Positions 30,889 through 44,184 of a stretch of 64,000 nucleotides of DNA are shown one piece after another. The stretch comes from Lineus longissimus. Lineage: Eukaryota; Nemertea; Pilidiophora; Heteronemertea; Lineidae. The notes under the pieces are model-generated. The model was not told the DNA's origin. It did not search any database and was given only the letters and a program-made list of their open reading frames with translations. The translations under genes were made by a program, and so were the position numbers. The stretch is taken from NCBI RefSeq assembly GCF_910592395.1, contig NC_088311.1, forward strand, positions 2,978,501-3,042,500. Reading direction: 5' to 3'. The stretch's first letter is position 1, and each line of letters starts with the position of its first letter.

Positions 30889-32942
30889 TGATATTTGAGA
30901 AAAAATCGAGAGAATATTTGCAAAATTTAAAAGGCAAAAGCTGCTCATGAAGAGAGAAAGCAAAATGCTGTAAATTGTAACATATGGATCATTGTGCCTT
31001 AGGTATTGGGCTTCGATCCACGACTGGATGCTCATCCCTTATAGTTTGTAAACTCACAGACAATTACCATGAAAATCATTTCATAACACATTGCCATAAA
31101 AGCAAAGGATGCTCTATTTCAAATTAGTTTGAGATGATTTGGAATCATGTCAATATTTGAGTGTCTCACCAGACGCAGATGGATGGAGCTGTCATTTTGT
31201 CAAAACCCTCAGCCAGGTACATGTACCTCTGATTTGGCCTTCATTCTGTAGCTCTATCCTTGTTGTGTTTGATGAGGGAGCCAATACCCTCAGTTTAGTG
31301 TCAATTCCTTGAACAATGTGAAACTTAACGGTTGTTTTTTTGGAATTCATATTTTCCAATTATGTAAATAAGATACCAGTGCTGAATTCAAGATTTAGTA
31401 TAAGTAGAGCATAGATTAGTTGATAGACAGCTGAAGTGTAAACAAACGATTGCAACTTTCATTCAAGGCCCAACCACAGCCCCTCACAGGCCCGAAAAAG
31501 TGCATTTTCAGCACCAGTAAACTTCCAGCAAAGGACAGATTGTGTGTTGCGTGACATCTTAAGTGACGTAAGACATGTCACTGGTGATGTCAGATGTGTC
31601 ACAGGTGTCGTCGTGCAATGTTTTGGCATTAGATAGCGTTGTGGTCGGCCCTTGAACGAATGTGGCAGGTGCTGTATTTGAGAGGTGCTGTTGCAATGGG
31701 TGTCGTTAAATATCACTCAGCCCCAAGTATTCTGTCATGTTTACTTTGATAGTGATTTTGGGAACTAGTTGATCTCAGTTTAAATCTTCTGTCTTCATGC
31801 ATCACTCTGTCATTGTTTGTAAGTTATTCATTAGTCATTTTACATAGGAAATCAGAGTAGACTTATCATTTCGCTGCGGCAGCCATGCCACCTTAAAAGT
31901 ATTGAATGATGAACTTATCAGACAACAAGTGAAAACCCACCACCTTTGGTCAATTTACATGTATATCGAAAGATAAACAAGGCTCTTCTGGCATCAACAG
32001 TCTTTTATTAGTTGATACCAACGAAATAATAAGAGGACAGATAATGCCATTTCTGTCGACCCCTCCCCACAGACAAACACTGAGCTTTTTCTTGCCTCAG
32101 TATAAGTTTGACATGCTCCCTTGCATGTCTATGTCTTTTTTCACATCGATGCCAATGTTCATGACTTTCTAACTACTTTCGTACAATTCATTTAGTGTAT
32201 ATTTTGACTATCCCCTGATTATGGGAGTATTATTCAGTATCCTTGCTGTATGTGCTGGTAAAGATTTTGTATGTTCTAGATTTTGTATTGAAGAATTTTC
32301 ATATACTTTTTGTAATTTGAATACTTTGTTTTCAAGGTAATAACGTAGATGGACAATGCTAAGTTGATGTTAGTACTTTTCTTGCTGAATCAGTTATTTC
32401 ATGTTGCTTCAGAATCAGGTTGCTTTCTGGCAGAATTAAGCATTAGAAACCGTAGAAATAAGTCCCCTTGTACATGTAACTCAGAGGGATAATTCTGAAT
32501 ATGTGACGGTCTGAAAGAATCTGATGATTAAATTATAAATTGGAAGAGTGCATTGGCACTGGTGGAGTTAGCCAGCTCTCGGGGTACAACTTTCAATTGG
32601 AACCCCAGACCGGTTACTGTTTGGTCCTTCACAGGGGGACATCTGTGACATCTCCTTTACCAACCCTGGTCAGGGAAAAGCTTTATCATCATCTGTTCTT
32701 GGTTTCAGTTTCTGCCAAATTGTTATAATTTGAATTACTGATAATTTTCATTGGTTTATTCTGTATCCTATATCAACCATGTGTCACGTTTACAATACAT
32801 CTAATCTGTTGACAGTCATGGTGGAAAGCTAGTTTAAGCTAGGTTAGTTGATTCAAGCTATCTGCTTTAAAACTGAATCTGAATTAGCTTTTGTCCATGA
32901 CTGATAAATGGCCTTCCTTTTTGTCAAACAAATGTAAATAAA
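30889..32942 (+). other. Probable 3' UTR of CYRIB (distal isoform)
   Basis: No reading frame of note. The first canonical AATAAA after the distal stop is at 32937-32942. The extent is inferred only from that signal. Confidence 0.35.
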
Positions 32943-33138
32943 TATGAATCAGTGTTCCTTTGTTTATATGTGATATTATCGTTGGTAAAGAAATTGTTGG
33001 TAGATGTTAACACTAGAATCAAAAAATTGTTGTAAAATATACCATTGCTCAGGTTGGGGGCATTAGTTGTGGATGTGGAAGTTGTTGCAGGGTTTCTGAA
33101 ACAGCACTTCAGCAAACTCTTAGTAGAGTATCATCAGG

Positions 33139-33175
33139 CAGGGCCGGATCCAAGGGGTGTTGGGTGTCCACCACC
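33139..33175 (+). mobile_element. hAT-like terminal fragment
   Basis: CAGGGCCGGATCCAAGGGG followed by a G/T-rich stretch and 'ccaccacc' matches the general form of invertebrate hAT ends (CAG-GGCGGATCCAGGGG). No complementary end seen. Confidence 0.4.
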
Positions 33176-33927
33176 TTATTTCATTGAAGAATTTTCATAC
33201 ACTCTCTCTCAGTCTAACCCACAACTCGAAGGTGACAGGAGCTGATGTTTATTTCGAACATCGGTCTTCCCGCTGTGTCACTCTGACAGCCCTGGAGCCT
33301 GTACTACTGTGAAAGTAATATATGATCAAATTCTGTGTTTGGGATTGGAAACTGATAAGGTTTATGTTATCTTATTCAAAGCTGGTTTCTCGTATGACTG
33401 GACCAATGTTTCTACTTGCCAGAGACTCCAGGCATGGATATAAACCATACACAATAAACTCCACGCATGGATTTAAACTTTACCGTAAACTCGAAGCATT
33501 GGTTTTGCTCACAATAAAAAAACAACAGGAGTCTGCACTATTCAAAGTCTTCAAAGCATTATTTGAATTGAATGAGTTTTTGGTATATACATATATCTAT
33601 TATAAATAGATTCCTTTTTTTAAGTGAAAGAGATTTCGACAAATCAAAGTATTAAGGACATTATTGAAAATATTTGGATAACCCAGGATTATATTCGTGA
33701 TGAGTTGCATTTCAAAGTTGGATTATGTCACAGGTATACAGGGTGAATGAAAATTTAGTTTCCTGGCTTCAGCGCTTTGATGTGTAGTGAGTGGACTTGC
33801 TAATGAAACTACATCCCAAGTCTGTCTTGGTTGGTTGCTGGTCATTGAGCTAGAGGGCTGAGAGTAGCCTCTGTTAGGAAAAGGGCATGAAGTCATCGCT
33901 GCTTTTTCATGGGTCGAGTGAAGTTCG

Positions 33928-34131
33928 TTATGCCTCACAATCAAATCGGGATTCAATCCACTTCTCCTGACCATCACCATGACCACATTTATCCTGTTTC
34001 ATCCGAGGGAGAGGCAATTTTCTCCCCTGAGGTGCAGCCCCTGTATCTGTGCAACGCTTCTGTTTTTCTTCATTCACCCTAACAATGACATATTCTAACT
34101 TTGTCTTGAGATCAACTGTAGGAGTAGCCAT
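33928..34131 (-). CDS. Unrecognised small open frame, 67 codons
   Basis: Opens with a true ATG in the context AATATGG and encodes a basic peptide (MATPTVDLKTKLEYVIVRVNE..., later KLPLPRMKQDKCGHGDGQEK). Composition looks more protein-like than neighbouring frames. A different frame stays open downstream to 33723, which would fit a frameshifted processed pseudogene. No introns or family recognised. May be chance. Confidence 0.2.
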   Translation of the reverse strand: MATPTVDLKTKLEYVIVRVNEEKQKRCTDTGAAPQGRKLPLPRMKQDKCGHGDGQEKWIESRFDCEA

Positions 34132-37100
34132 ATTTATTCAGGACATGCCGGTTGTGCACATACTTGTATCGCTGTAATTAATTTTTATAATATTTGGATA
34201 TGATATATATAATAACTCACAGTCTAGTGATTTGAATAAATATATTGTGCCGTAAAAATGCGTTTCTTCAAATTCTTTCTCGGATTGTTATTTGATGAGG
34301 ACCCTTCCAGTTCATATAAAGTAGCCAGAAACAACCTTGCCATTCTGAAGAATCACTCCATTGGATGGTGCTGCCATCTTTCAGGATATTCTGTAATCAT
34401 GCAAAAGGATGGCTCTTTTGCATCTATTGTGACACCTTTTGACGTGACATCCTGAAATTATCAAATGTTAACCCCTACACGTCAGCTGACATGGTAGAAG
34501 CAGCACTTCACCGTTCTCAGGACGGCTGATATCCATCCTATCCCCGACACGTGGTACACCAAATTCTCTCTTCGGCATCTGACAGTCGACCTTGACACAC
34601 GACTTTTGGTGTAACCTGTCGCTGGTGGGAGGGGTGTTTAACATGAGATTTAGAGCATGTCTCAACATGATCTCATACCAGTCTCCCATCATTCAAACCT
34701 TCCCCAAAGTTAAACATTCGATGAATTGCCCCAGGAATACACCATTGTTGTCAGACTAAAAATATCGTTTGCATCATCTTGAAAAGAAACTTGAGTGAAG
34801 TGGATAAAGAAAATTTGGGCTAATTTTTCGGCACCTGTCAAGTTGATCAATCCTAAAGTATACCAGTGTGACTTTGGCTTCTTCCCTATTCCCAATTTCA
34901 AACTGAATGCTTTTTCCAGAGTCACAATACTAAAGGGCTAAGCCAGTAATCCATCGGTAAGAACTGAAGTTAGTGATGAATATCTGCACAGTGGAACGCC
35001 GGTCAGCGACCACCCCGCTATGACGACCAAGAATCTTCAATGATGTGTCACTGTTCTTGTGCAGGTGTCGCTCGTGATTTCAGCCTCTGCCAACATCAAG
35101 TGGAGTTTCCTTGGATGCCGACTTGAAACTGGGAACAAAACTGTCTGTTGTGGTTTCCCAAAATAGTTGAGTAGAGCATCTTCCCTGACACTTGTCCCAT
35201 AATACCATTGTTTGATGCGTTCAAGTGGGCAGTGCTGTGTGGTCAGGGACATGTCATTAGTGCAACGCCCTGCTGCGTAAGGGGCGAGGGCCGCTACTCA
35301 GGTGTAATAGGGCCTTTTTGGATCATACTGAAACTGGATCGTCTAGACATATGGAGCATCTTTCAAATAGGGGTTCTAACTTTAGGAGGGTGGGGTGAAC
35401 TTATCTTATCATGCAACTTTCATGTGAAACTTTTAAGAATTGCTTTTGATCTGCCGTGGACTCTGAATACTTATTCAAAACCTGTCATGCCAAAACATTT
35501 CTCCAAGTAAGGCATCTAGGCACTAGAGATTTTGGTTTTCAAGGACTTTTGCCCTTGGCAGGGCAGGGAGGTATATATCACATATCTCCCTGCACTCAAT
35601 AAGTCCTATCTTGGCCTTTGAAGAGTCGGAGCTGATCAAGGAAACTCTGTGATCTCTGCAGAGCCTAATGTGTCAAGATACCCTGCCCTTGGTTTCAAAA
35701 CTGGGATAAGAAATTCACATCCTGATCGTCTGATCTACTTCATATCACCATCTTGAAGTAAACTATCTTGAAGCGGCTTGTAGCTCCTTAGCTCCATGTA
35801 GATGGCCCATGCTGAGCAACCCTTGATGCCAGCACCCCTGGTAACCTGTTGACCCTCAATTGCATTGGCTTCCTAACAGCTAACTTGATGGTTAAATATG
35901 GAGAACTTAACAGTCAAATATGGTGACATTCATGCAGTTAGATATCACACAAAAGCCAAGCGATAAGAAGGAGGAAATAGGACTTCTTGTTCCTAATTGC
36001 CACAATTATATAACCCCCCTCTGGGGTATCAGAGCCGGGACAGACCGTGTCACATTTGAGCACTAATTTCCTAAAATTACCTGCCATTTCTACTTGTGTG
36101 AGGTGCTTGGCTTTCGGAGAGAGATTTGAATTTCTCGCCCTGTTGAGCAACATCAGTGGCTGTACCCTTGAAACGGTGGGAAACTGCATTGAGAAGTTGG
36201 GAGCCCTGTGGCTTGCCACTTGTCGCCAAACGGCTCCTTTGGTTTTTACCGTAGGACGTCATATTAGGGCAGTGGGAACCCCACAGTTGACCACTTGTTG
36301 CTGGTTACCTTTGATTTTGCTGCTCAAAACAATCTGAAACCGGTTCGATAAAAGTGAAACCCGACACGATAATTACATCAAGAATAAAGTTGTTAACTGA
36401 TCCTTGTGTCTAATTGCCGGAAGATTTCTAAGGTTAATGATTCTGGGAGCATCTGATAGAGAAATTTAGTCTTTTCTGCTCCAAATTTTGTTCATAGCGA
36501 AAAGTGCCCCGAGACATTCAGATGTTAGGTTTCACTTTCATAGTTCCGCCCGTCATCCATGGCAACATTTTCACACCCGTGAACAATGACCGAGATCAGG
36601 ATCGTTTTGGAATCGTGTTAACTTCTCAAAATTTCGGTGACATTTTGACAACTATCAGATGTCCTCCCTTTCTTTCCCCCTTTTGCAGGATTTTCACTCC
36701 GTTGGGTTTCCTTTGCAGATAAATTTAGATGCGGATAATTTTGGGTTAGAACCGTGGAAGCAGTTTGACAATCTATCATGATGGCATATTCATTTTGAAA
36801 TCAATTTTCGTTGTTGTCATCTTGTCATCTTATCACAAGATGTCTATTTATAAAACAATGTCCCTGTTTCCGGTTGGTTCACGAAAAAGTGTGACTTCAC
36901 CACGTTGTACTAGTCTATTCATTAATCGTGTTGACTGAATATTGTTAGCCTAATATTGATCTGTTTTGGTGATTCACTCGGGGTCATCCTTCAGGTCATC
37001 CTTGTTTACAAACTCTAGTTCTTCAGCAAGGCCACTGATGTTTGCATCTGATCATGAAAGTAGTCCCTCGTCAACATCTGACGTCTGCTAGGTTATTTCA

Positions 37101-40100
37101 GGTTAACCATCATTTTGTTTAGATAATAGATGGTGTGTTTCTCCATTGGTTTAGTAAATCTTCTTACTTTTGGTCTGTTTTTTGCCAAAGCTTTGTCCTT
37201 TCTGAAAGTGGATTTTTTTCCAGAAAAATGAAATAATTACTTCAAGGCTAATGCCCTTGATTACTCTCAGTTCCAAAGGTTGTCAAGAGATAGCAGGGTG
37301 AACCAACTTTATTATTTTAGCAACCCTCACCTCTCACCTCTGAGCTTTGCTACTGCTTTGTTTTTAACATAGTTTACCCACTCATAATATCTTGAAGACA
37401 TTGCTGTTTTTATAATGATTGCATGTCACATGGAATGTTTGGCAAGCCTTGTCTGTCTGGAAAATACTTATTTTGTTTTCTCAATCCAGCAGCGAGCTAG
37501 TGATTTTTTGCAGTTGATCTTTTGTCAAAAAGTAACATTATTTTAGAGATTATCCCTTAGCTTAGTGGGATTATCCCTAACACAATTGGCATATCCCTAC
37601 ACCTGATACTTATGCCCAGCGGTTAAAAACCAATCAAGACAAGAGACTTGGATTTGATTCCTTTGGGATGCACTTGTTCCAAATTGGGGGGTTCAAAACT
37701 TGTCAACAAGAGCATGTTTGTGGATTTAGACGTTTAAGGCGGTTTTATTGTTTGGACTGAGCTATCTTGGCTCAGACCATAAAGCTTTATGTTTGCATGC
37801 AAGCAAGGCAGTTATATGGATTATCAGGTTGAGTGGTTTCTGGAATGGTTTCTTTTTACCCTTCAGGAGCTTAACTGTAATCAAGAGTAACTACTGTTTT
37901 CACAGCAGGTGAGCTTGGCAGTAGTGCCAAGGGAAAAGATGACGGATATCAAGGAAATCAAGAAAGAAAAAAAAAAGAAAAAGAAAGAGAAAAAGAAAAA
38001 AGAAAAATTTAATGTTAATCCTTTCACTGCCGAGTGTTTTTCTCATCAAACTAGATTAATTTCTTGTCAATTGGACCTCAAATGAAATATTTGTTTTTTA
38101 AGATTATCCTATATTATGTTCATGAAAGTTGTTCACTATGACCTAACTTTCAATTCAAAACTTCAAAATCCCTAAACATTTGCTATTTTCTTGATATAAA
38201 CCTCAATGTCCTTCCCACTCTGAAATTGATTTGTATAGTATATCATCCTCGGTGAAGTCGGCTTTGTCTCTCATTCATTTCAACATTCAGCTTTGACCAC
38301 ACCTGCACTCAGTTTTTCGATGACAATCTCAGCCAGACAAAACATAAACTATCCAAATTTGTTTTTCTGGAACCGCAACTAATAGTATTACTATTAGTTC
38401 AGCATGGCAGAGCAAACAGAAAAAGTCCCTAAATCACCTCATACATCTGTAAAGAACTGGCTCATTAACTCCTGTTTGTCTAAGCAAAAATTCCATAGAA
38501 TTTATCCAAGGAAATTGCTCATTCACACTAACAAGGCATTTACGACCTTTCCTTACAATATGGACCCTTTACAAACAGGGATCAAAGAGTGTAAATTCCT
38601 TTACTTGATTGTATGATCTAACCACAAGGATAAAACGATTTGTTAATCTGTGGGTTTAAGGAGGTATGCTGAAAGGGCTTCAGTTGACTTTGGTCCTGGG
38701 AGCTTATGGAGGCTATTGTGGCCAGTCTTGGCTCCCAAGAGGGTCCATTGTGGGTAAGCGTCCCCCAAGCTTGTTTCTCCTTGGTGGTCATTGTTGCATT
38801 ACATCAGTCTCAAACCACGCTCTTGATCTTTTGGGGATTTGTACCAAGGGCCCTGAGGGTGCCAACTTTGATTACAACAGTCATTTTGTTGAGATTTGAT
38901 TTGATTTTTTAAAGGACTGTGATTCATCATTGCCACATAAACTTTTTTTGGTGGGTGGGGAAATTGATGTGGGGTTCTCTCAGCTTTATACCCTGATGGA
39001 TCCTGCTTCCTAGAAGTGTGTCAAGATGATCCTCATCGAACCCATTCACTGTTTTTCCAATCTAAAACAACAAATTATTCAGGTATTATGCCTTTTTGTA
39101 TCCGAACCTTCCTTGCCTTGCACTGTTCTACCAATGTTACTTATGGACAGGACAGTAAAATGTGAGTCTAATGAACCAAGAAGGTGATTTCCTTTCCAGT
39201 TGACCTCAAATGAATTCTTCAAATGAAATGATACTTGGTATTACTGGAAGTGTATTTGGTTGTTCACTAAATTAATTTTCTCATTACAACTTGATCGACA
39301 AACCTTTCCATACGAATTATATTTTGTTATGTAATATCTTACCACCCTGACCATGGAACTACTTTTCCCTTCATATGCAAATTAGCCCTTATTTGAGGAT
39401 GCCTGTCAATCAGCGAAGCCACCAGTTGATCCTTATGTATTACATGCAGCACTGTGTGGTTATTGGGAAATGTTATGTAATGTCGTCTCAACCAACAGTC
39501 CTCCTAATGTGAGATTAAAAATGTATGGACTGGTTTAAGGTCGAAAAGTACTGCTGAACTGTATGTGATAATACAAACCAATACTGTATAATACCACATC
39601 AAATAGAAGGTATCTTATCATAAAATTTCTTAAGGTATTAGCCTGATAAGCTTATCTAATCTGGCATCCTTGATTTCTCACCTTGAAATGGAAATCACCT
39701 GAGATAAGACCATGCTTATCAATAATTTGTTCAAACATATGTCCCATCCCCATTCGGTGCTCAGTCTGATTTCTGCCATATCCCCATTTTGGGTGTGGCC
39801 CGAAGCATCAGATATCTGAATTTTTCTCTTAACTTATATGTAGTTATCTTTTATGTAGTGTAAAAGCATATCAACGGCTCACCCGAAAATCTAAATTGTC
39901 CTCAAATTTCAGTGTTGTATAGGCCTACTCGAAAAATTCCTGTTTAAGCATACGGTGTGTAAGTAACTGGGATAATACTTGTGGTTTCAATTGGCCCTTT
40001 GGCCCTTACGTCGCCTCAGACATTAGCGAGTTCACAATAGGCCTGTTTTTGGACAGGAAGCCACTTTCACATGGCATGTTTTGGCTGCTTGACACAGCTA

Positions 40101-40290
40101 TTATGAAAGAAATCATCTAATTTGTTGGTAAATGTTCAGTAGTAATTTATGAGGGGTAGGCTAGTCAAACAGATCCGCTGGCTTCTATCCAAATTAAGAT
40201 CATCATTTTCTGAGGATAGGGCTATAGTTTTGAGAGATGGGATGTGGGCAGTGAATATTGGTGTTTAATTTTACTTCGGACTTAAAAATA

Positions 40291-40494
40291 GATACCATAT
40301 GCTTGGTGTAACACTGACATGACGTAATTAAAGAACACACAGGCTGTCAAATGCTAGAAAGGCAGCAATATGACTGAGATATGTGTTTACTAGTACATGT
40401 ATTTGATTTGGATTTCATACATAAAAGCAGTTCCCATATGCTTGGTGTAAAGCTGCCAGGACATGATCAAAGGAAACACAGGGTGTCAAAAACA
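40291..40494. repeat. Imperfect tandem duplication, ~139-bp offset
   Basis: 'ccatatgcttggtgtaa...gacatgacgtaattaaag.aacacacaggctgtcaaa' near 40294 recurs near 40434 with substitutions. Non-coding. Confidence 0.6.
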
Positions 40495-40842
40495 AAAACA
40501 AATGATAAATACTGACAGCTCTGATGAAAGGTTGCTATACCCCTACCAATATGGATTTATACTGTTAGCCCTTTGTTAATCACAATGTTTGTGTGGGAGT
40601 GATTGGGAGGATTAATCACTGTTCTGATTGATTAATCTAGTTGTTTATACAACAATTATTCGACATGTAGTTGTTTAAACACCAACATATCATCTGGTTG
40701 AGTACATCTGCTGTTATGTATTATACTGTGCCACTGCCTGGGCCTCTCAGTCAAAGGGTGATTGATTTTGAATGCACGTTTTTATAAATATTGATGCTAC
40801 ATACATACATGTATGTCAACTAATCTCTCTTTTGTTTTCTAG

Positions 40843-41285
40843 CTATGATTATTGTGGGATTTATTCAAGAAATCATTGCCAGTGGACCCTAATGGATGTC
40901 GTTAGGCGGCAACTATGAAATCTTCAGGACGACTTCCTCAGATGCGAAAATCAAGCTCATCTTGAAGCAAAGGATATGGGCTGACAGATCTCCAGGGCCA
41001 ACTTCCTCAAATACTTCTCGTCCTTGACTTAAGTTAGATAATTCAAAATAGAAATATTGGTGGCCAAAAATGATATTGAGCACTCCTTGAGGTGAGGTGA
41101 TCGTCAGGTTGGTTTGCCTAGCGCTCTCAGTGTATTAGTGAACCAAATCAGTAAATTGTATCCATGTATGTATGTTTGTTTCACCTCATTATCACATGTA
41201 TAAACACTCTGCACGCTAGCACTCATTATTGTAAATGTAGGCCTACTTCTATTCATTTATGAAAATAAACATATAAATGTATATA
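40843..41285 (+). other. Candidate orphan terminal exon
   Basis: A strong acceptor (ctctcttttgttttctag) ends at 40842. One frame then reads YDYCGIYSRNHCQWTLMD, then VVRRQL and a TGA; AATAAA follows near 41264. This would fit a last exon with a 3' UTR. The open part is only about 24 codons, which chance explains easily. No upstream partner exon recognised. Confidence 0.2.
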
Positions 41286-41885
41286 TAAAGCTCCAAGAGT
41301 CTCAATGTTTTCATGGAGGGAGCAAGGCTTCAAAAGCAAAAATTGAATTTAACGTATTACATGTATTGTAATATCTTCAATGGTTGTAATCTCATGTCAC
41401 AAAGGAGCTTATATGCATTGTATTTCAACAATGATCTATTAGGACATATTAAGACCACAACCTAATACTTACTCAAAGTGACTGCAATATTACCCAAGAT
41501 TTCTAACTGACACAGCCAGTTGTGTTATCTTGAGTCAATAGACCCAACCGCTTGCAACGTTAGCTAACAATTGGTCAAATTGAGGAGGGGCTTCCCATGA
41601 CCTTAGACTGAGTGGCTTGTCAGAAGGTCCTACAACCACCAGCAGCTTGGAGACATGCAGACAGAGTCACAACCAGAAGCTTTTCAGCCAGTTCCAACAG
41701 TCCTTGTGTGTCCAAAATGAAGGAACAATCAAATGATGCAATGAAAACCTTCAGCCCCGCAAAATTGGTGTCATTATATCAATACTACCAGGATTGAAAC
41801 CTTGACCACTCCATGATTCCAGATGAAGACTCTTTATTCTACCAAGGAAGTTATGACGGCCCTGGTTGTGACTTCATCTTGCGTG

Positions 41886-42081
41886 TCCTGGCTCTCTGGT
41901 GTGACACCGTTTTAGTCAGCCTCCTGGTTGTCCTGGCTCTTGCTGTGATATGACACTGTCTTAGTCAGCCTCCTGGTTGTCCTGGCTCTCTGCTGTGATA
42001 TGACACCGTCTTAGTCAGCCTCCTGGTTGTCCTGGCTCTCTGGTGTGATATGACACCGTCTTAGTCAGCCTCCTGGTTGTT
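41886..42081. repeat. 50-bp minisatellite, about four units
   Basis: 'tcctggctct' recurs at 41886, 41931, 41980 and 42030 with 'gacaccgtcttagtcagcctcctggttg' between. Degenerate 'tggttgtgacac' motifs continue to about 42330, suggesting an older, longer array. Confidence 0.85.
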
Positions 42082-44080
42082 ACATGGCCACCTCAGTGTT
42101 TGTGACATTGCAACCCAGTTCTGGCGTCACTGTCTGGTTAGGCGTTGCCACATGGTTGTGGCACCATCATCAGCCTATCTATTCCTGACGTGCTACCATC
42201 TTGGTGCTTCTTGGTTGTGACACAGTTAACCAGATGTGACAGTATACCTTGGCTGTTCTCATGTGACACATCTTATCATGCACTTGTCTTGTTTGTTGTG
42301 ACACTATACTGGTTGTGATGGTCTTGTCTTGATGCAAAGTCTCCTCTGTACTTATGGCTGGTGCTCACAGACGATGGCGCAATAGACCTACAGTTTTACT
42401 TTTACCCTTCCAAAACGTCAAACAAGTGGTCCTGTGTCTTTGCCTAAGGGAATTTAGCAATAATCTGCAAACATGCAAGTTCTTTGACAATTTGTTCAAG
42501 CACCTCACCCTATTAACTGAGAATACACACTGAGCCCTGCCCTCAAGCCACAGTGCATCACATTAGGTCACCCCAACCCCACCTGATTCCTAAGGACCCT
42601 TTTAACCCTGCCCTAATCTTCTTGTTAAACTAACATTCCTTTGGCAATATTTGCTGAAAGGTGGGATAGCATTCCCCGGCTCAACCACCCACCTAATACA
42701 AAAAGTGATATCGTTCCTTTCCTTGTCTTGACCGTCAAGATTTCGACATCACCAGTTGAAGTTGTGGATTACCAGTAATGTGGTTAGAGTGGTGCTGGCC
42801 CCAGCTCTATCCACTTCTGCATTTGCAATCTTTGGCAAGTGACTTAATTCTTGTCGCCTGTTTTCCTCTCATGTCATGCAATACTCTGGTCTCTCTTGGG
42901 CAAGTCAATTATCGTCTTTCAATGAGACTAGGAGATTTTGGTCAGAAGAAGTTCCCCTACCAGTGACCAAAACTCTCGCTACTGGCCTGGTGTGTGTGTG
43001 TGGGGGGGGGGGGGGGTGTATGCAGAAAGCTGTTCTCTGGCAGATCATGCACAATACCTGCATAAACTACATGTACAGAGGGTTAATGTTTAGAACATCC
43101 TGGTACATCATCCCCAAACTCAATTCACTGCTTGACTAAAAAAATCCCAACGCCCCCAAGTGCAACCTTCTTGGCATTCCTCCACCACCACCTCCAGAAT
43201 TCTGCCCCACAGCCCAGGGCACTGATGCATGCTCATCAAAAGAACCAGTTCTATTCAAACTTGTCCCTTTAAATCTCTCTGGTATTCAAAGAGATATAAT
43301 GGACCAGTGTCATTGCTGGGCAACCCTTGGTTTGCCCATTCAGAAGCATCCAGGTAGAAAGATGCTCAACAAATATCCTTATGGCTGGGTGACATAACTG
43401 GATCATAGCTATTCAGGTTCAGAGACATTTAAATGCCTTGTAGACCAGTTTGGGACCTGCTGTTCTGGATTTTGATATGATTTCGTGAAAGAGAACCTGA
43501 CCACGCCAGTGTCTGGTTCTTCCCATAGGTGGCAGCATTTACAATCAAATTTTTACAAGAATCTTGAAGCTTCAAGAGTTAGAATTCACACATTTCTGAT
43601 TCTGAGGCTATTATAACTGGGATAGCATTTCTCACAGCATTTAAAAATTATCATCTCAGGGTAGCAATTTCATAATTATTCATGTGGCCCTTCATTGTGT
43701 TCATTCAGAGTCCATTTAAATGAATGCTAATCACTTTAAATCCTAATTAAACAAATTTCCCTCATGTCACCATCATAAACTTGGGTCAAAGCTTCAGGCA
43801 ACTTTCACTTTTGAGATTGTTCTATTGAGTGATAATAACCAAAAAATGTTACGAGTTATCTCCCGTGGGAGTGCGTATCACCCATCTCGAGGGGATACAC
43901 CCAATGACTATCATTTAGAGGTGGCTGCCCTCTAATTTAAGGTTGCATCACGCTGGTTGCAGGGATAAATGGAGACTGTCTTGAAGGTGCCAAAATATTT
44001 TGTAACAGTATCTTGAGGGAAGGGGCAGCTGATCCAGAGTTCTCGTCATTAGATTGACCCCCTATCACCTCATTATGGTA

Positions 44081-44184
44081 CAGTAGAACCTCTCTTAGCG
44101 GACACCTCTCTAATAAGGACAACCTCTCTATTAAGGACAGCACTTGTCAGTCCCGAGGGTGTCCTTAATAGAGAGGTTCTACTG
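44081..44184. mobile_element. pogo/Tigger-like MITE, 104 bp
   Basis: CAGTAGAACCTCTC / GAGAGGTTCTACTG ends flanked by TA. Shares its central 'tctattaaggacagcacttgtcag' block, inverted, with the 180-bp element at 10594. Likely an internally deleted relative. Confidence 0.8.

Larger units (their letters stand above)
33000..40840. other. Gene-poor region
   Basis: Besides the hAT-like fragment and the small minus-strand frame, I see only a purine-only A/G tract (37964-38010) and an imperfect direct duplication at 40291-40494 (copies offset by about 139 bp, marker 'ccatatgcttggtgtaa'). No recognisable exon. Confidence 0.5.

Noticed and set aside
37922-38010. Lysine-rich coding segment
   Set aside because: A purine-only A/G tract with no protein context; simple-sequence DNA.
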